From Lytechinus pictus (lineage: Eukaryota; Echinodermata; Echinoidea; Temnopleuroida; Toxopneustidae), in contig NC_087249.1 of NCBI RefSeq assembly GCF_037042905.1, forward strand, positions 17,321,401 through 17,385,400: 64,000 nt of DNA. Reading direction: 5' to 3'. The notes beneath the pieces are model-generated. The model saw only the letters and a list, made by a program, of their open reading frames with translations. It was not told the DNA's origin and searched no databases. Position 1 is the stretch's first letter; each line of letters begins with the position of its first letter. Position numbers and translations under genes: made by a program. Shown in pieces: positions 11,235 through 24,916 of the stretch.

Positions 11235-12002
11235 CCAATATATCTTATGACAACAGTGTTTAGGCGGCATAATTTGACAAATTACCGCCAAACGAGAATA
11301 TATTTTATATATATGATCGGCCGCCAAACACTTCATTCATTTTTTAAGCCTTCGTTCATAATTTAGTCTAGTTTTGCATTAGCTGGCCAAGCTAAATCAG
11401 TTATCATGCATATGTAGTCAAGTAGGCCTCCAAGCCCTCCAATAATTTTAAATGAATTTAAAATATATCATCTTTGTATAAAATCTTTGTACAGCCTTGA
11501 CGTCGCTGTCTTACATGACACAGTTACCTGAAGGCTGGCATTCTTTGCCTCTAGCTATTCTGGCTGATATAAGAGTGATCATTTTATACGCAGTATACCT
11601 GTTTTCTATTCTTGACCAACATACCAGCCCGTTTTAAACCAGCATGAAATGACAAATACTTTGCACCTGAATATTTCACTTATTGCATTCCAAAACCAGA
11701 TAGAAAAATCCAATTCAAGTATATGAACAAATATCCATCTCAAGTATAATGAGAGCATGAAAAACACTTCAATGTATTCAGCTGTTGGAAAAATCTCCCA
11801 ATAGAAATACATTAAAACATAACCGTGTCAGAACTTCATTCACAATTAAAATCTGATTACCATGCGCAAAACTAAACAAAACATATGAAGGAAGACAAGA
11901 TAATATGCCATTTGAAGTATCATGATTTTGATACAAATCTATTGCAATCTTCAAAATTGAAATTCATTGCATCACCAATTTTGATAAGTTATCAATGGTG
12001 GC
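11235..12002. other. Gene-free DNA
   Basis: Nothing supported. Minus-strand open stretches here are short and without a recognisable domain. Confidence 0.45.
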
Positions 12003-12830
12003 TGAACGCCTTCAGCTTGACCATATAATTAACAAATACTGGCATCCCAACATTGCTAAACTAGCAATGCATGCCGCACTGAGGTACTGCCTCTGTCTTG
12101 TTGTCCCATTTGCCATACATGTATAACAGTGCATAATCTAACCCTATGCACACAAATAATTCAATTGTGGACAATCGATCGATAAAAACCAAACACGGCA
12201 TTTAGCTAGTCACTTCACACTTAATTCCAACAAATACGGTACATACCATACTTTATTTTATTCATTTTTTCATTATTAGTATTTATTTTTGATTTGATAT
12301 ACCGGTACTGTTCTGTTGGAACTGAGATAAGATAAAATCTGAAACTGAAAACTTGAGTAACATCCACAGAACAACCCCATATAACCAATGGGGTATAACC
12401 ATGATAACTGAAGGCACTAAAACCAATTAGATGGCCGAAAGCCATCAGTTTGACCATATAGTTAACACATACTAGCATCCCAACATAGCTAAACCAACAA
12501 TGCATGCCGCACTGAGGTACTGCCACTTTCTTGTTGTCCCATTTGCCATATAATTATAACAGTGCATGACTTAACTCCATGCACCCATATGATTCAATTG
12601 TGGACAATCGATCAATTAAAATCCAACCACAGCATTTAGTTAGTCACCTCACTCTTAATGCCAACAAACAGACATCATACCATTCCTGAGTTATAATGGA
12701 TTTTGAAAACTGTTCTGTTGGAAATGAGATAAAATAAAAACTGAAACTGAAAACTAGAGTAACATCCACAGAATAACCCCATATAACCAATAGAGTATAA
12801 CCATGATAATTGAAGGCACTAAAACCAATT
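12003..12830. repeat. Tandem duplication of about 430 bp
   Basis: Two head-to-tail copies at about 12003-12429 and 12433-12830, offset 433 bp. Both contain CAATGCATGCCGCACTGAGG and CCATAATAACCAAT-like blocks near GAAGGCACTAAAACCAATT. Divergence is moderate, with several indels, so this is older than the 829-bp duplication. Confidence 0.8.
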
Positions 12831-14560
12831 TGAACATGAACCCTTCCCGTCAGAACTACTCCGTTTATAGAGCTACACCCCTCATGCAGCTAAACTAAGA
12901 ACCAGTGAACATAAACTGGAATTTTACCGGGGATGTTTCATTTTTCGATTATGTATTCACATATCGACGTAAAACATGACTGACTTTTTGTCTTATCATC
13001 TTCACCACATCCATGAAATAATTGTTTATTTCAAAATTAAAATAACATCCGACGAGTAGTCCTTCAAAGGATAATGAATAAAATTGAAGTGCCTTATACA
13101 TTTATACATGCACATATATATATATTTGTCCTGAACAATATGTTACATTCTTGTTGGCAAAAGCGCAAAGAGGCAAAGGGCTTTCTTCATATGTTCAAGT
13201 TCCAATCCCTTCCAAGTGAACAATATGGAGGACCTCATAAAAAGTCTGAAAATGAAATCATAATGAACTCATCCTCATATCATGGACTCATTATTCAAGA
13301 TAGCCCACTGTATCATGATGTTTCAAACATGAAATTGTTTTCCCTGCTGCAATACTGTTCCTTGAAGGCTAAGATGTTTGTTCACCAGTTTTTTTTACTG
13401 AAGAAAACCTCTATTCCTTGGACTACGTATTATAAATCCACACCTGTCGGTAAATTATTAATATGAAGATGAAGACGTTGACCACTGCTCCAATTAGGGT
13501 AATTTCCGGCAGCATAGTTCTCAGGCTATACCCAGTTCATTTCTATTTATTACAAGAGCGTATTAACGCCACAATTGACATCCATTACCATGGACTCTAG
13601 GCTATCTGGTCAGGAACTAGATCCAACCAAAGGGAAACTCTTTGGCAGCCAGACTTGGAGCGTTCTAGGTTATACTATAGTAGGTCCGATTGTCATCAAA
13701 CTTTCCTGCCAGCCTACCTTGCCTCGCAGTAGTCAGCTTGAATCCATTTTATCCAAAGAGCCGGCTCTGCAAAAGAAAACAAGAAAAAAGCCTGGGCAGA
13801 ACACCTAAATCTGTATCTCGTACCAAAACGGGTTTGTCCCTCTGCTTTCCCTTTCAATTTATCACTCAATTATGAGCTTAACACGAAAGGAGCAGCTTCC
13901 CGAAACATCTGAAAACCGCCTTCACGGAATAATCAGTAGTCCTGCTCCTTATGTTTCATTTTTAACTTTAATTTTCCAATTCCCTACAGTACAACCCCAA
14001 CCAGCGATGCAATATCATCTGCATACATGTGCGTGTCGCAACTTAGAATATATTTCAAAACCAGATTAAGCTTCAAATAATCTGTTCCAAATGACTATAA
14101 CTTGTATTATTTTGAAATATATTATCATTATTATATCAGTATTCAGTTTACCTCATATCACTGCAGAAATAATCGAGCCAAATTATTGCATCCAGCCCAT
14201 TGGAAACATTTTCATACTCAACGGGCCACCAACAAAATATTTCACACGCTGTACAATTCCAAAAAAGAAGATGTACTTTTGTAACCTGGTTCCTGATTGT
14301 GCAATCGGTAAATTTCGTTTGATTGGCCAGTTTACCTACATGGCTCATTGCATTAAAGGCATCCGTATTGTGTCCCCCGAAAGCAAAGGGGGGGGGGGGG
14401 TGACAGCATGGTGCATCTACAAGATTTCAGACTTTCCCACACATGCCCATTTACATAATTACATAATTATCATTCTTTTTAAAATGATATTATCTCAGTT
14501 CAAATCATTGACCAGCCAAATAGGCCTATTTGATAAATACCTTGAACCATGAGGTGCAAC
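12831..14560. other. Gene-free DNA
   Basis: Several open frames of 60-150 codons occur (for example 13074-13466 and 14091-14552) but none has a recognisable domain, and they contain homopolymer runs such as 11 G near 14391. I regard them as chance frames. Confidence 0.45.
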
Positions 14561-14640
14561 TAGGTTCAATTGTGAAGCGCTTTGAGCAGTTCGACTTCGA
14601 GGTTGATATAAAGCGCTATATAACAACCAGTAATTAAATT
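14561..14640 (+). mobile_element. SINE/LINE 3' tail fragment
   Basis: The segment contains GTGAAGCGCTTTGAGCAG followed by AAAGCGCTATATAA and ends in an A/T-rich tail. The same kind of end (AGCGCTT ... GCGCTATAT, then ATT repeats) occurs at about 39890-40005, 47755-47830 and 59055-59125. It looks like the 3' end shared by a CR1/L2-like LINE and its SINE partners. Confidence 0.5.
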
Positions 14641-17600
14641 CAATTCCAATAGGGCCTAAGCATTTCTACTTTTTTTTTTTTTTTACACAAAATAAAATCC
14701 ACACAAAATCATCGCACATAAACGACTCCTATTACATAAAGGTTTCTTATTGGGAGGCCTATCATATTATAACAAACTGCTCGTTGACCACTTGACTTCA
14801 ATCTAAACTAATTTGGGGATTCCAAGCTAGTTTGAAATTACATCCGACTATTATGTGCATGGTAAGTCCACTTTTACGTGTACCATGTTTCCTCGAAATG
14901 TGAAGCTCACATTTCCACCAAGCATCGGCATTCAATTCATGCAAAGTGAATTCCAAAAACCAACCCGTTTCAAGGCGTAAATGTATAAACAGAACTGCTT
15001 GGTGCAAGGTGGAGGTATTTATATTTAATGTATAATCATTATCACACTGTATCATCAACATCAGCAATAAATAGTATTATTTTCAATACTTTAAACTCTA
15101 GTTATTTTCCTTTAAAAGACTGTAAGAAATCCATACAATCGCATGTCATAATGCTAAGCCACATCCGCTACTTTTCAAGTGACTGATTCAACAATAATAT
15201 CATGCCCGTCGCAGTCTGTAGATGTTCATTTAAAAACTGAGTAGACGTATACATATCTAGTATAAGCTCTTCCACCACCGGTCTATCCACATAATTTTTA
15301 GACCGAGAACACAGCTCATGCTGGCCCATATCCAGAAAAAGTCACAGAGGTCAAATACTACTTTTATAGGCCTAACTGAACCAGCTGATTTATCCCCAAA
15401 ACAGACATGTAAAACCGCGTCTACTGTTAGTAGATCTAACGTTGGACTTAGCCTAATTTCCTCTGTGGTGTCACCATTAAATTGTAGTCCGAGTACCTGT
15501 ACTAGTAGTAGACTACTTGTAAATTTATAACAAAGACAAAGTGACATTTCTCACTCAGTTATTTATCAGCACCGAAAAAGTTCGAACTTTTTGCCAATCA
15601 CTAGTAGACCCTCTGCTATTCTCACCATTTTTGCCAAAAACGGCGGCTTAAAATTAATCATGGTCTTAAATACATCTTAGCCTAGCCCATCACTAGGCCT
15701 AGAATAAGCTGTAAATAATGGCTGCTAGAACCAATTTCATATCGGCCTCTATAGACTTCATTTTTCTTTGATTTTCCATCGAAAATATACATCGATTCTG
15801 GCCGAAGCTTTAGAACCTCAATGTAGTCATATACTGAGGAGACTAACCCCAATTTCCAAACCACCGGCTGTGAAAATGTATTTACATCCATATTAACCAC
15901 AGCCATGAACTAGGGCCTACACCTAATACGATACGGTAATTAACGTTAATAAAATTGTTGAACTCTTTTTAAAAATCACCATGACACACCTAGTGACCTA
16001 GTTCAGACACTAAAACAAGTCGTCAAGTAGGAACAGGCCTAGCTAGGCCCGTGTTTGAATTATGACGACAACCCCTCCCTTTTCCATCATGATCGTATAA
16101 ACCGCTTGGACCAAATTAAAATTAATTCCAGGCCAAGTCCAAGCTATGTCTTATTATGGCTTGACATATGACCTACATTCAAATCTAAACATTGTGTTGA
16201 CAAGCCAAATAGCCCCCCCCCCCCCATCGAACCATGTTTGCCTGACTACCTTAACTAGTCTTATGCCTGGCCTATGGTTGGTAATAGGATCTTCGCGTTC
16301 TAACGTGAAAACCGGGGGGGGGGGGGGGGGTTGACGGGCCATGAAATTGAAATGAAAAGGACTCAGAGCCTATTAACTCCTGACCAATAAGAACATGATT
16401 TTGTTCGAAATCTAAAGCCAGGCCTAGACAGGCCTACCTGCTCGTTACAAAGCAGGCCTCTTCTACGATTCATTTAAGCCTAACTTCTACTCTAAGTTAG
16501 CACTACAGTATACTAGGCTTAACGTTAGGCCTAACGTAGACCTACTACTAGTACTAGGCCTAGGCCTAGGATACTATTTGACACTAAACCGTAGACCTAA
16601 ATCTAGACTGAGTCTAGCCTAGATCTATTCCTGCTTCGTACTCACCGGATAGGCTAGGTCTTGTAGAGACTGAAACTTGTGAATTCTCTGGTAGTGGTAC
16701 CGACCACGAGTACCCCGTTCCCCGTTCCGTCTGCCAATCCAGACCGTCGCCTCACCTCCCACAAGCAGACTCGAGAGCTCGGACTCAGGAGTAGGACCTC
16801 TGACTTCCGACAAACATTAAATTAGGGATAGCACACAAAAATTAAAACTAGCTAATATCCATTCAAAATCCATTCTGTCTTATAGAGCTTTGTGAGAGCT
16901 TTATTTTGATACCAACTTCATGTAAATTGACCAATGTTTGGTAAAGTTATGGTCGATTTAAGTTATCGGAAAAAGGGTAAAAACCTGCCGGAAATCATCA
17001 AAATCGCCCTAAAAAGGCAAAAAATGCGTTTTTGGGCAAATTCAAGTATCTGTCACATGAAAAATATGATTATATAGTGTCTAAAAACAATTAAACATAG
17101 CTATAGCACTTGTGTTCTACACAGTCTGCAAAAACGGGATCACATGAGTAAGTTACTGCTGAATTATAGTCGTCAGAGTGGGACCTATTAATTCAAAATC
17201 ACCCATCCGCAACCACAGAAAAACCTTCAAAATATGCAAATGAGAGCTAATTAATATGCGTAAATGCAATATCTCCAGTTATATTAGGTTTCACGCAATG
17301 AAACTTGGCAAGATGTTTTCTTGCACTAAGACCTTTAATTTTCACCACTTTTGTACAATCTTATTTGACAAATATGCAAATTAGCTCATTTATTATGCAA
17401 ATTAGCTAATTTATGCATAATTATTAATACATAATTCATCAAAGATTCATCGGCAACAATCAAACCATCCTACAAATTGTCTCTTTCATATGGGTTATAC
17501 AAGGTTGATAAACTTTATGATTTCACAACACTTATCTTTTACCTATACAGTGCTGAAAATGAGTTTAAGAACAGCACTGGACAGATAACCTTAATGAAAG

Positions 17601-18799
17601 AGGATATTATTATTAACATGCCAAAGACAGCACATATCTGTTCTTGGCAGTTCTGAAATTGAATGATCAGTTGCTGCACAAGTCAATCCAGGCTGGTATT
17701 TGAGTTTTCTTTCAAGTATCACAATAATATTACAGATGCTGTTTCATTAGATATTTTAATATATTCCCAATTTTAGCATAATAAATTGAATTTTTAATAA
17801 CATTGATGTTTAATACATTTCTATGAATTCTGACTTCAAACAATTTAACAAAAAATAACTGTAATCTTCATCCCATTTCAAGTAGGTCATGACAAGGACA
17901 ATGAGCAACAGCCAAGGGAATCAAATCGAGAAAGGGGAAACTGCAGCCAGACACAAATGAGCGGACAACCTGATGAGAAGGGATAAGAGGGCATTCAAGG
18001 CATAGTAAAAGCCATTGGACAGTCTGCATAAGATATTCTACCTCATTCATTGAACTTGAGTTTTTTTTTTAGCACAACAATAATATAACAGATGCTGTTT
18101 CATTAGAATTTTCCAAAATCTGCCTGGTAGATTTTTGATTGCAGGTTTGTATAAAGTGTAAGAGTAAAAAATTAATTGGTGGACTGGTACAAAATTTTGA
18201 AAGACATTCATATTATATGTACCACAAACTAGTGTCTCAATATGGCAGGAAATATTACAATTCAATGTTTTTATGTATTGCAAAAGATGAAGTAATCTTG
18301 ATTTACTACAAAAAGAGCAGCTATAAACATGTACTGAGTAAAAATAATTTGTACATTAGTGTTATTCCCTGAACATAATTGTAATTGGTGGATTCATGCA
18401 ATAAATGCAATTACATTGAGTAAAAACGAAATTTATTTTCGGTGTGTGCATGAATAGTTTCTTTTCAAACACACAAAAAAGATAGCAAATTTATTTCACA
18501 TACCTCTTTATCTGTCGACATGGATGAATTACTGAATTCCAGAAGATATATGTTCCATTACTAAGCATTGTCAAACCACCATAGAAGTCTGATATGTAAA
18601 TAATTTGTCCAAATAATAAAGGTTAGTGATCCATTAAGTATTCATTTCAATATCCTGATGAATTGATAAGTAATCTTTCTCAAATCAATGCTATAACTCT
18701 GAAGTGAACTTGGGCCAAAATCTCTTGTGCAGAGTTCATTTTCAGTTAAGACATCATTTTTCTTTCCTTTGTACAAATGAATAACTTTGGCTGCCTTTC
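14641..18799. other. Gene-free DNA downstream of the transposase-like gene
   Basis: No gene is supported. The block 15300-16620 is rich in TAGGCCTA-type words, and C/G homopolymer runs occur at about 16203-16216 and 16313-16330. A stretch at 17220-17440 repeats ATGCAAATTAGCT-type words. The last few hundred bases before 18800 should contain the 3' UTR of the minus-strand gene; TTTATT (AATAAA on the minus strand) occurs near 18488 and 18430. Confidence 0.45.
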
Positions 18800-21700
18800 T
18801 TAGATGAGCTCCAGACAATTATCTTCCCATTCCTTCTCAAGAGGATATGTGTACAGGTTCTCGTCATTGTCATACACAAGGGTGCAAAATGTATAACCTT
18901 TGTCGAAATATTCCTGATCGTTACATTCCATCAAGTCTTCAATGTCCTGTTGAGTACTCTTTCTCAACACTCTGCCATGGTATGTGACAAGACGTTTGCC
19001 ACCTTCAGGAAGAAACTTGTGTTTAATTCTTTTGTGTAAAATGGTAGTTTCAGGAAAGGGTTCTTTGCGCTTTCTCCCTGTCACTTTTGATAGCAGTTTC
19101 TCTCTTAATGCCTTCCTTTCTTCTTGAAGAGTGTCACTATCAGGGAATGTGCAGGATGTACCAGATTCAGCATCTTCTGACTGACCGATGGGGGCTGAAT
19201 GAACAACCTGAATTATCTCTTTTAAGTTGTCACACAGGTCAGATGCGCTTAGGGGTTTACCAGCCTTTGACTTAAAAAACAAAGCACCTTTGACCAATCC
19301 TTTGTTAACAGACTTGTAGTAGTCAATCTGTGCCAACAGAGCCTTTCTTTGATCAGACGGAGCCTTCTTAGCCATCATGGACTCCACATCAGCACTGGAG
19401 GTACAAGGACCATCACACAACTTGTTTACCATCTCAGTTGCTCTGACTGCTGTTGCTACTGATTTTCTCTTCTTTTCTTCTTTTGCTTGTTGCTGTCTGT
19501 CCATCATCTCTTGCCTTTCCTTCTTCATATCCTTAACCTTGTCTTGGTACCTCTTCATAACTATTCTTTTATTCTTAGTGGCAGTTTTGATCAGTTCTGA
19601 CTTTTCTTCCTCAGTACACTTATCGAGATATTCCATGGATTTGTTTTGGGACCACAGCAAGATCCCTTGCATTGCAAGGACTTTCAAGTTGGGTTTTGAT
19701 CTTCTCAGGTAGTCTAATCCAGCAAACATTCTTTCAGCAGCTATGTTATCTTTGGGACATGTCCTTGTTTCTTGCTGAACTCTACTATCAGCATTATGAT
19801 GTTTGCCACCAGGTAAGTGATCTTCCAGCTGCCGTTGAATGCACACAAAGATGTTGTGTAGGATAATGATGATTGACTGCTTCGTGTAGAAGTTTATTTC
19901 TTCATTTACTTCACTGTACAATGCTTTGTGTAGAACCTCATTGCCTTTGGGTGGGTAATCAGGATATAAAACTGCATTATTCAGGAGATCAGTAGGGTTT
20001 GCCATGTTCTCGTACACAAAGTCGTGGAGCCTGGTGTAATATTTGTCAGTATCCATTACATGACCACTTGTCTCGATCATATGCATCAGCGGTGTAGAGA
20101 TATGAACACATATGATACCCATTGCCCTGATGCCACCGAGAATGATGTTGTCTTCAAGATCCCACATGACAGCCTTAATGAGGGTATTGCTTTGTTTTCT
20201 TTCAGGCAAGGTACTGCAAACATCCTTGAAATGGCCACTGACATGATGAAAATATGTGGCAGCTGAGTTTTCAAATGGCACGTTGAACCTATTCCCCCTG
20301 AAAGCACGCAGGTAATTCTGTTTGACAGAGGCTTTAAACTCTTGGGGACAACCTGCCTGTGGATGTGCATCCGGTCCAAATGCCTCACAAATGGATCTGA
20401 CTGCCAGCATGGTTGCAGATTCTGACTTTTTATTCCATGGCATGTGCAACTCTCGTCCAAGCTTCCTTCCAGCAGATTCAACAGTTTCCCATGCTTGCAG
20501 TGCTGCAGCAGCATACTCTTGAAAATTCAGAACCAAGTGTTTTCCACAATATAAATCATTTACACTTGCCATTTCTTTTTTTAGTTGACCAGACAATTGC
20601 TCCCAATTATCAATGATAGATGGAAGAAACTTCTGTCTCCATTCTTCTAACAGCCTTATGAACTTCTTATTGACTATGCATCTATCAGTCATTGTATTCT
20701 TGACTTTTGCAAGGAGTTGTCCTGCCCTTTCTTCTGTTTCAGCACTGATGATGTCTAGTGAAAGAAGTTCTTTCATTGCTGACAAAGCTTCACTCATGAG
20801 TGTGTCTGCATCTTCTGTTAGAACTTCAGTGAGGCTTAGTCCATATGTTCCAGATTCTGTGGCTGTTAGCATTGTGACATAAGACTGATGTTTTTTGGTG
20901 GTGCCATCTGTTTGCAGAGTAACAGGACATGAACTCTTCTCAACAGCATCCTTTGCAACATGTTTGGCAAGAAGGGCTTGTTCGTATGTCATATAGCGGA
21001 TACAGGATGCCTTAGGAAGTCTTCCACAATCTAGACCTGTAAGTCTCTTAAGAACCAGGCGTACGATATCAGATATGTGTCTTGGGCTGATTCCCTTGGC
21101 TAATAATTCGTAACACACAGTTCTTATGTCAGACGAAAATGCTCCATTTTCATAACAAGATATTTCTTTGTCTCCCATGATTTCATCTAACTGACTTCTC
21201 AGTGTATCATTTTGCCTCTCAATATCCCTAAGCTGTTCCTTCAACTGTGCATTCTCTGTATCGATTTTGTTTTCAATCTCTGTTCGCTTCTTTGTGTTGT
21301 ACCTCACTTGTTCTGTTCTGTTCTTTTTCAGCCTCATAAGTTCATCAACTTCATGATTTAGTTTCATGATCTCTTTTTGCAGCTCAGACACATGTTTCTT
21401 TTCTTTGTCAAGTTGCTTCTCTTTAGTTGCTAAGCGGCGAAAAACATTGCTTCTAGAAAGTGAACAAATTTCTTTCTCTAACTGCTTGCACAGATCGTCA
21501 GCCTTCTTTAACTTGTTTTGGTATTTAGAAAATTCCTTTTGGTGGCTCTTCATCATTTCTTTAACAGCTCCTTCTGCTTTAATGACTCTTGCTGCATTCT
21601 CATCATTCAACTGTTCTACTTTCTTTCGTTTGCTTTCCACTTCACGTAATTGCCTCTCTAGGTCTTTTTTCTCCCTTCTTTCAGTCTCTAAAAGATCATG

Positions 21701-22461
21701 AAGAACAGCAAGTGTATCCCCATGCTTCCTTAGCAAGTAAGGTGATGAAACATCATCAAATGTGCTCACGATGTCCTCGTTGCTGTCATCTATAGTAGTC
21801 AGGGGAAGCTCACTGTCATCTTTAGTAGTCAGGGGAGGCTCATTTCCATCAGGATGGTCATCTTCCAGTTGCTCTTCATTGATGGGTCTTTTAGTTGGAT
21901 AGCAGTAGGGAGTTCTTAAAAATTCCTCCAACCTTTCTCTTGATGAATCTCGGGACAATTTGATCCTCCTTGTGGCTACACTTTTCCAACTACTTATAAC
22001 AGTTCCTCTATGTGGTACTTCACCAGTTTTTTCTGGAAAAAGTGCACACCACCACTCATCAAGAACAGTCTTCCAAGGAATGGAATTTCGTCTACGATAA
22101 TGAAATAGCTCTACAATGATTCCATTTGAGATATCTCCTTGTAAATTACTGCATCCTTCTTTCAACAAACCAGGAGTAATTCCCAATTGCTGACATGCTG
22201 AACCAATAACACGATTAGACCCAGACAAGTCTGTATATTCTTCACATAGGGATTCTAAGTTATCAGCACTGATTGCTTTTAAAGCACTGCGTTTCACTTT
22301 GGACAGGATTCCAGGTAATGTGCAGTTAGGTTCTTTGATGCCCATGCTCTTCAAAATATTAACAAAGTCTTTCCGGAAGCTCAAGCTCTCAGTGTCATCA
22401 ACACATTTTCTGATGATTTCCATTAAGCCAAAAGTAGGCCTTGGGTCCTCCCACCAGTGAT
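18800..22461 (-). CDS. Transposase-derived coiled-coil protein, exon 2 (main exon)
   Basis: This exon holds 1207 codons from an internal ATG at 22423 plus 13 further in-frame codons back to a splice acceptor (TTTTAATTACAG) ending at 22462. Numbered from that ATG: an unrecognised N-terminal region (1-230), a Lys/Glu-rich coiled coil (about 235-418), and a catalytic-like core with TDGTTKK (D506), MTDRC (D580), CGKH (C626, H629) and AAERMF (E897) before a segment resembling the hAT dimerisation region. A basic Lys/Gln stretch follows (960-985), then a C-terminal domain (about 1140-1203, YHGRV ... YPLEKEWE) that could be Tudor-like. D, D, CxxH and E in this order fit a hAT-type RNase H fold. It may be a domesticated gene or an autonomous element; no flanking inverted repeats were found. 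Role likely nuclear. Confidence 0.8.
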
Positions 22462-22770
22462 CTGTAATTAAAAGAAAAGGAAGAAGAAAAAAAAAATGTC
22501 AATGTAGGTTCTTTGCCTGAGTGATTTAAAATCAACGGCATACTAATTACTATATTTACTCAAATAATTGAAAAAAAATATCAATCAATTATTGATCTAA
22601 ACTTTAATTATTGACATTAAAAAGTGTTTGCTACCTTAAATAAAAGGATAATATTTGCTAATTTAAGAGGGAAAGTCTGGATTTATAAAATAAAAATAAT
22701 GTGAAACTTGAAAATAAATGCACATACTGTAGACCAAAACAAATATTAGGACTGAACCAATATATGTGTT

Positions 22771-22808
<38 letters not shown>

Positions 22809-23534
22809 GGCAGGGGGGGGGGGGGGCCACAATTCTTTGTCAATGAATTAAAAAAAAAATAATTATGAACGGGCACTAAACAGAGAAAGGGTTTTAAAAT
22901 TGATAGGGGAAGGATGTGTTATTCACAGCAATGGTATAAAGAAATTCTGAGAATGAGAAATAATTATTAGCTTATAATAATTTTTAAAGCCCATTTGAAA
23001 GTATAATTTGTTTCTTTTGTAATTATGTCTCTTTGAGGCCCCCACCCCCTCCCCCTCCCCCCTAAAAAAAAATTAATTAATAAAGGAAAAGAATTGGTTA
23101 TGGGCACAATTGAGACAAAATAATTCAGTAAATATGACCAAACAATTAATTAAAAGTGACAAATTTGACTTTCAAGTCTAATTTCTTGAATTGCCTGACA
23201 TCACACAACTATTGATTTGAAAAACGTACGAGGAAAATGAAAACAGTCGTTCCAGAGGGAGGGAGAGAGGCAATGGAATATCCATACCTTAAACTGCGCA
23301 TGCGCAGAAAAGAAAAATTCGGTCGGCGAATGTGGCCGGTCGACTGGAGAAATGGCTGTGCAATTTTGCGCGCACTCCCTCTGCACAATCACGGCAAAAT
23401 TGTTCATTAGATATTTGAAAAAGATCGACATTTTTCACATTTCATGTCACAATCACAACCATTTCACATCATTTCATAATAAAAATCCAATCAATCGGGT
23501 ATTAAGAATACGTAATCGGCACAAATCTACTCAC
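22462..23534 (-). other. Phase-1 intron of the transposase-derived gene
   Basis: The donor reads CCTG|GTGAGT (exon end 23535) and the acceptor AATTACAG|ATCAC (exon start 22461). Both sides are phase 1 and the frame stays open across the junction. The intron holds an A run of about 31 at 22774-22804, a G run of 12 at about 22816, and a C-rich stretch near 23040-23062. A minus-strand open frame through the A run is only homopolymer. Confidence 0.8.
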
Positions 23535-23637
23535 CAGGACATTTCCGTTCGTGTACAAGAGAGTGAATTTCATCGGCAGTCCATCCGGTGAGTTGGAGTA
23601 TTCGTGTATGTTCTGCGCTGAAGTCAGCGGATGCCAT
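23535..23637 (-). CDS. Transposase-derived coiled-coil protein, exon 1
   Basis: ATG at 23637 opens 34 codons (starting MASADFSAEH, ending HERKCP) plus one base, then a consensus donor. The split codon completes as GAT (Asp) with exon 2 at 22461. The total protein would be 1254 residues. The matched intron phase and uninterrupted frame are the evidence. No TATA box is evident upstream. Confidence 0.72.
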
Positions 23638-24916
23638 GATTGAAGTCAAGCGCGTAGTACCTCGAAATCGTGAACCAAAATTTGGTTTGCTCAATTCAAA
23701 GCCATTTCCTTGCTAGTTACACTCATTTTCAGGACAAAATAATATCATCCCTAAAAAATGTAACTCCTAACCTTTACAACAAGTACTTCACTCTTCGGAA
23801 ATACACTTGAATACCGGAGATATGAAGAATCCAAGCCACACGGTAAAATCGCCTGCGGTGTGACCATAAATTGGTTTCCACGGAAGCAGAATACAGGGTC
23901 ATGATCGGAAAGGTCACGATATCCTTATATGGAAATTTCATGCACATATTTAGAGTGTAACATGTGAGGATCGTTGATTTTTCTGAGGGGATGTTTTTAG
24001 TCATTTTCAGGGCGTTTTCAAAAATACGCGAAGTTAAGCGCCACGCGTCATTTCCCCCCAAATACCGGCGGTGTGCTTGGAGTTAAATATTGATTAGAAA
24101 TATGAATTCTTCATGAAAAAAGGTGAGAAGCGAGACAGAGCATATTGACAATACAATAAAAATGGAGGTAAAGAAATTAAAACTATATACTTATTTTTAA
24201 ACTCACAGGAATGTTTTAAAAAGTAACAAAAATTATGTTCACGCAGGAATGGATGAATTTAGCATTTCAAGCAGACTGTGTGCGCATACGCTGTGCTATG
24301 CCTAATTAAATACTCATAGTCATAGTCATATCATTGGGTGATCATGATGAATCATAGTCGACTGTATCATGGCGTCGCCGACAATGTCTAACTTATGCAT
24401 GATTTTGTTGCCAATGTAGGCCTAACTTAGGCCTAGTCTCTAACCTTGTGCCAGGGTCCGTGCTCAAATGTTTTGTTGGCTGGGTTGGCTGTTGCCAGTC
24501 CCAAATCCTGCACGTTAACGACAAGACTCTCAGACTCAATAAAAATTCCAGGCTTATGAAAAGCCGAATGAACTGAATTCCACCTAGCAGCTTGAGTCAC
24601 ATTCTCATCATTCGTTCCCATCGTTGCTGAAACCAAACAGCTCAAAAGTTAGGGCCCAGCCGATCTGCTGACTGCTGTAATCGATACAGTCGCTCCCCGT
24701 CGTATTAAACTTGGTTCAAAGTCAAAGCAGACGAGTTGTTGTTAATGTTAGGCCAGGCAAGAAATAGAGTATCATCAAGTAATTCGGACTGCATTTTCAG
24801 CTTCATAAGCGAAATTGTTGTGAGTCCCGATCGATGATGGTTTCAACAAAAAATTCTTGTAGATTTCGTTGCTCTTTGTAGATTACGACGTCTTCAAAAA
24901 TGCAAGGTCGTAAGAA
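23638..24916. other. Upstream region of the transposase-derived gene
   Basis: Probable promoter territory for the minus-strand gene. An open minus-strand stretch at 24445-24621 starts with ATG and ends at a GTTAGA donor-like site, but its phase (0) does not match the acceptor at 22462. Nothing else is supported. Confidence 0.4.

Noticed and set aside
16646..16813. Minus-strand open stretch ending in a strong GTGAGT donor, looking like a 56-codon first exon
   Set aside because: There is no in-frame ATG (the frame opens with TTG shortly after a stop), no convincing upstream acceptor, and no downstream exon was found.
24445..24621. Minus-strand 59-codon ATG frame ending at a GTTAGA donor-like site upstream of the transposase-derived gene
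   Set aside because: Its phase does not fit the acceptor at 22462 and no other partner exon was found; the donor is weak.
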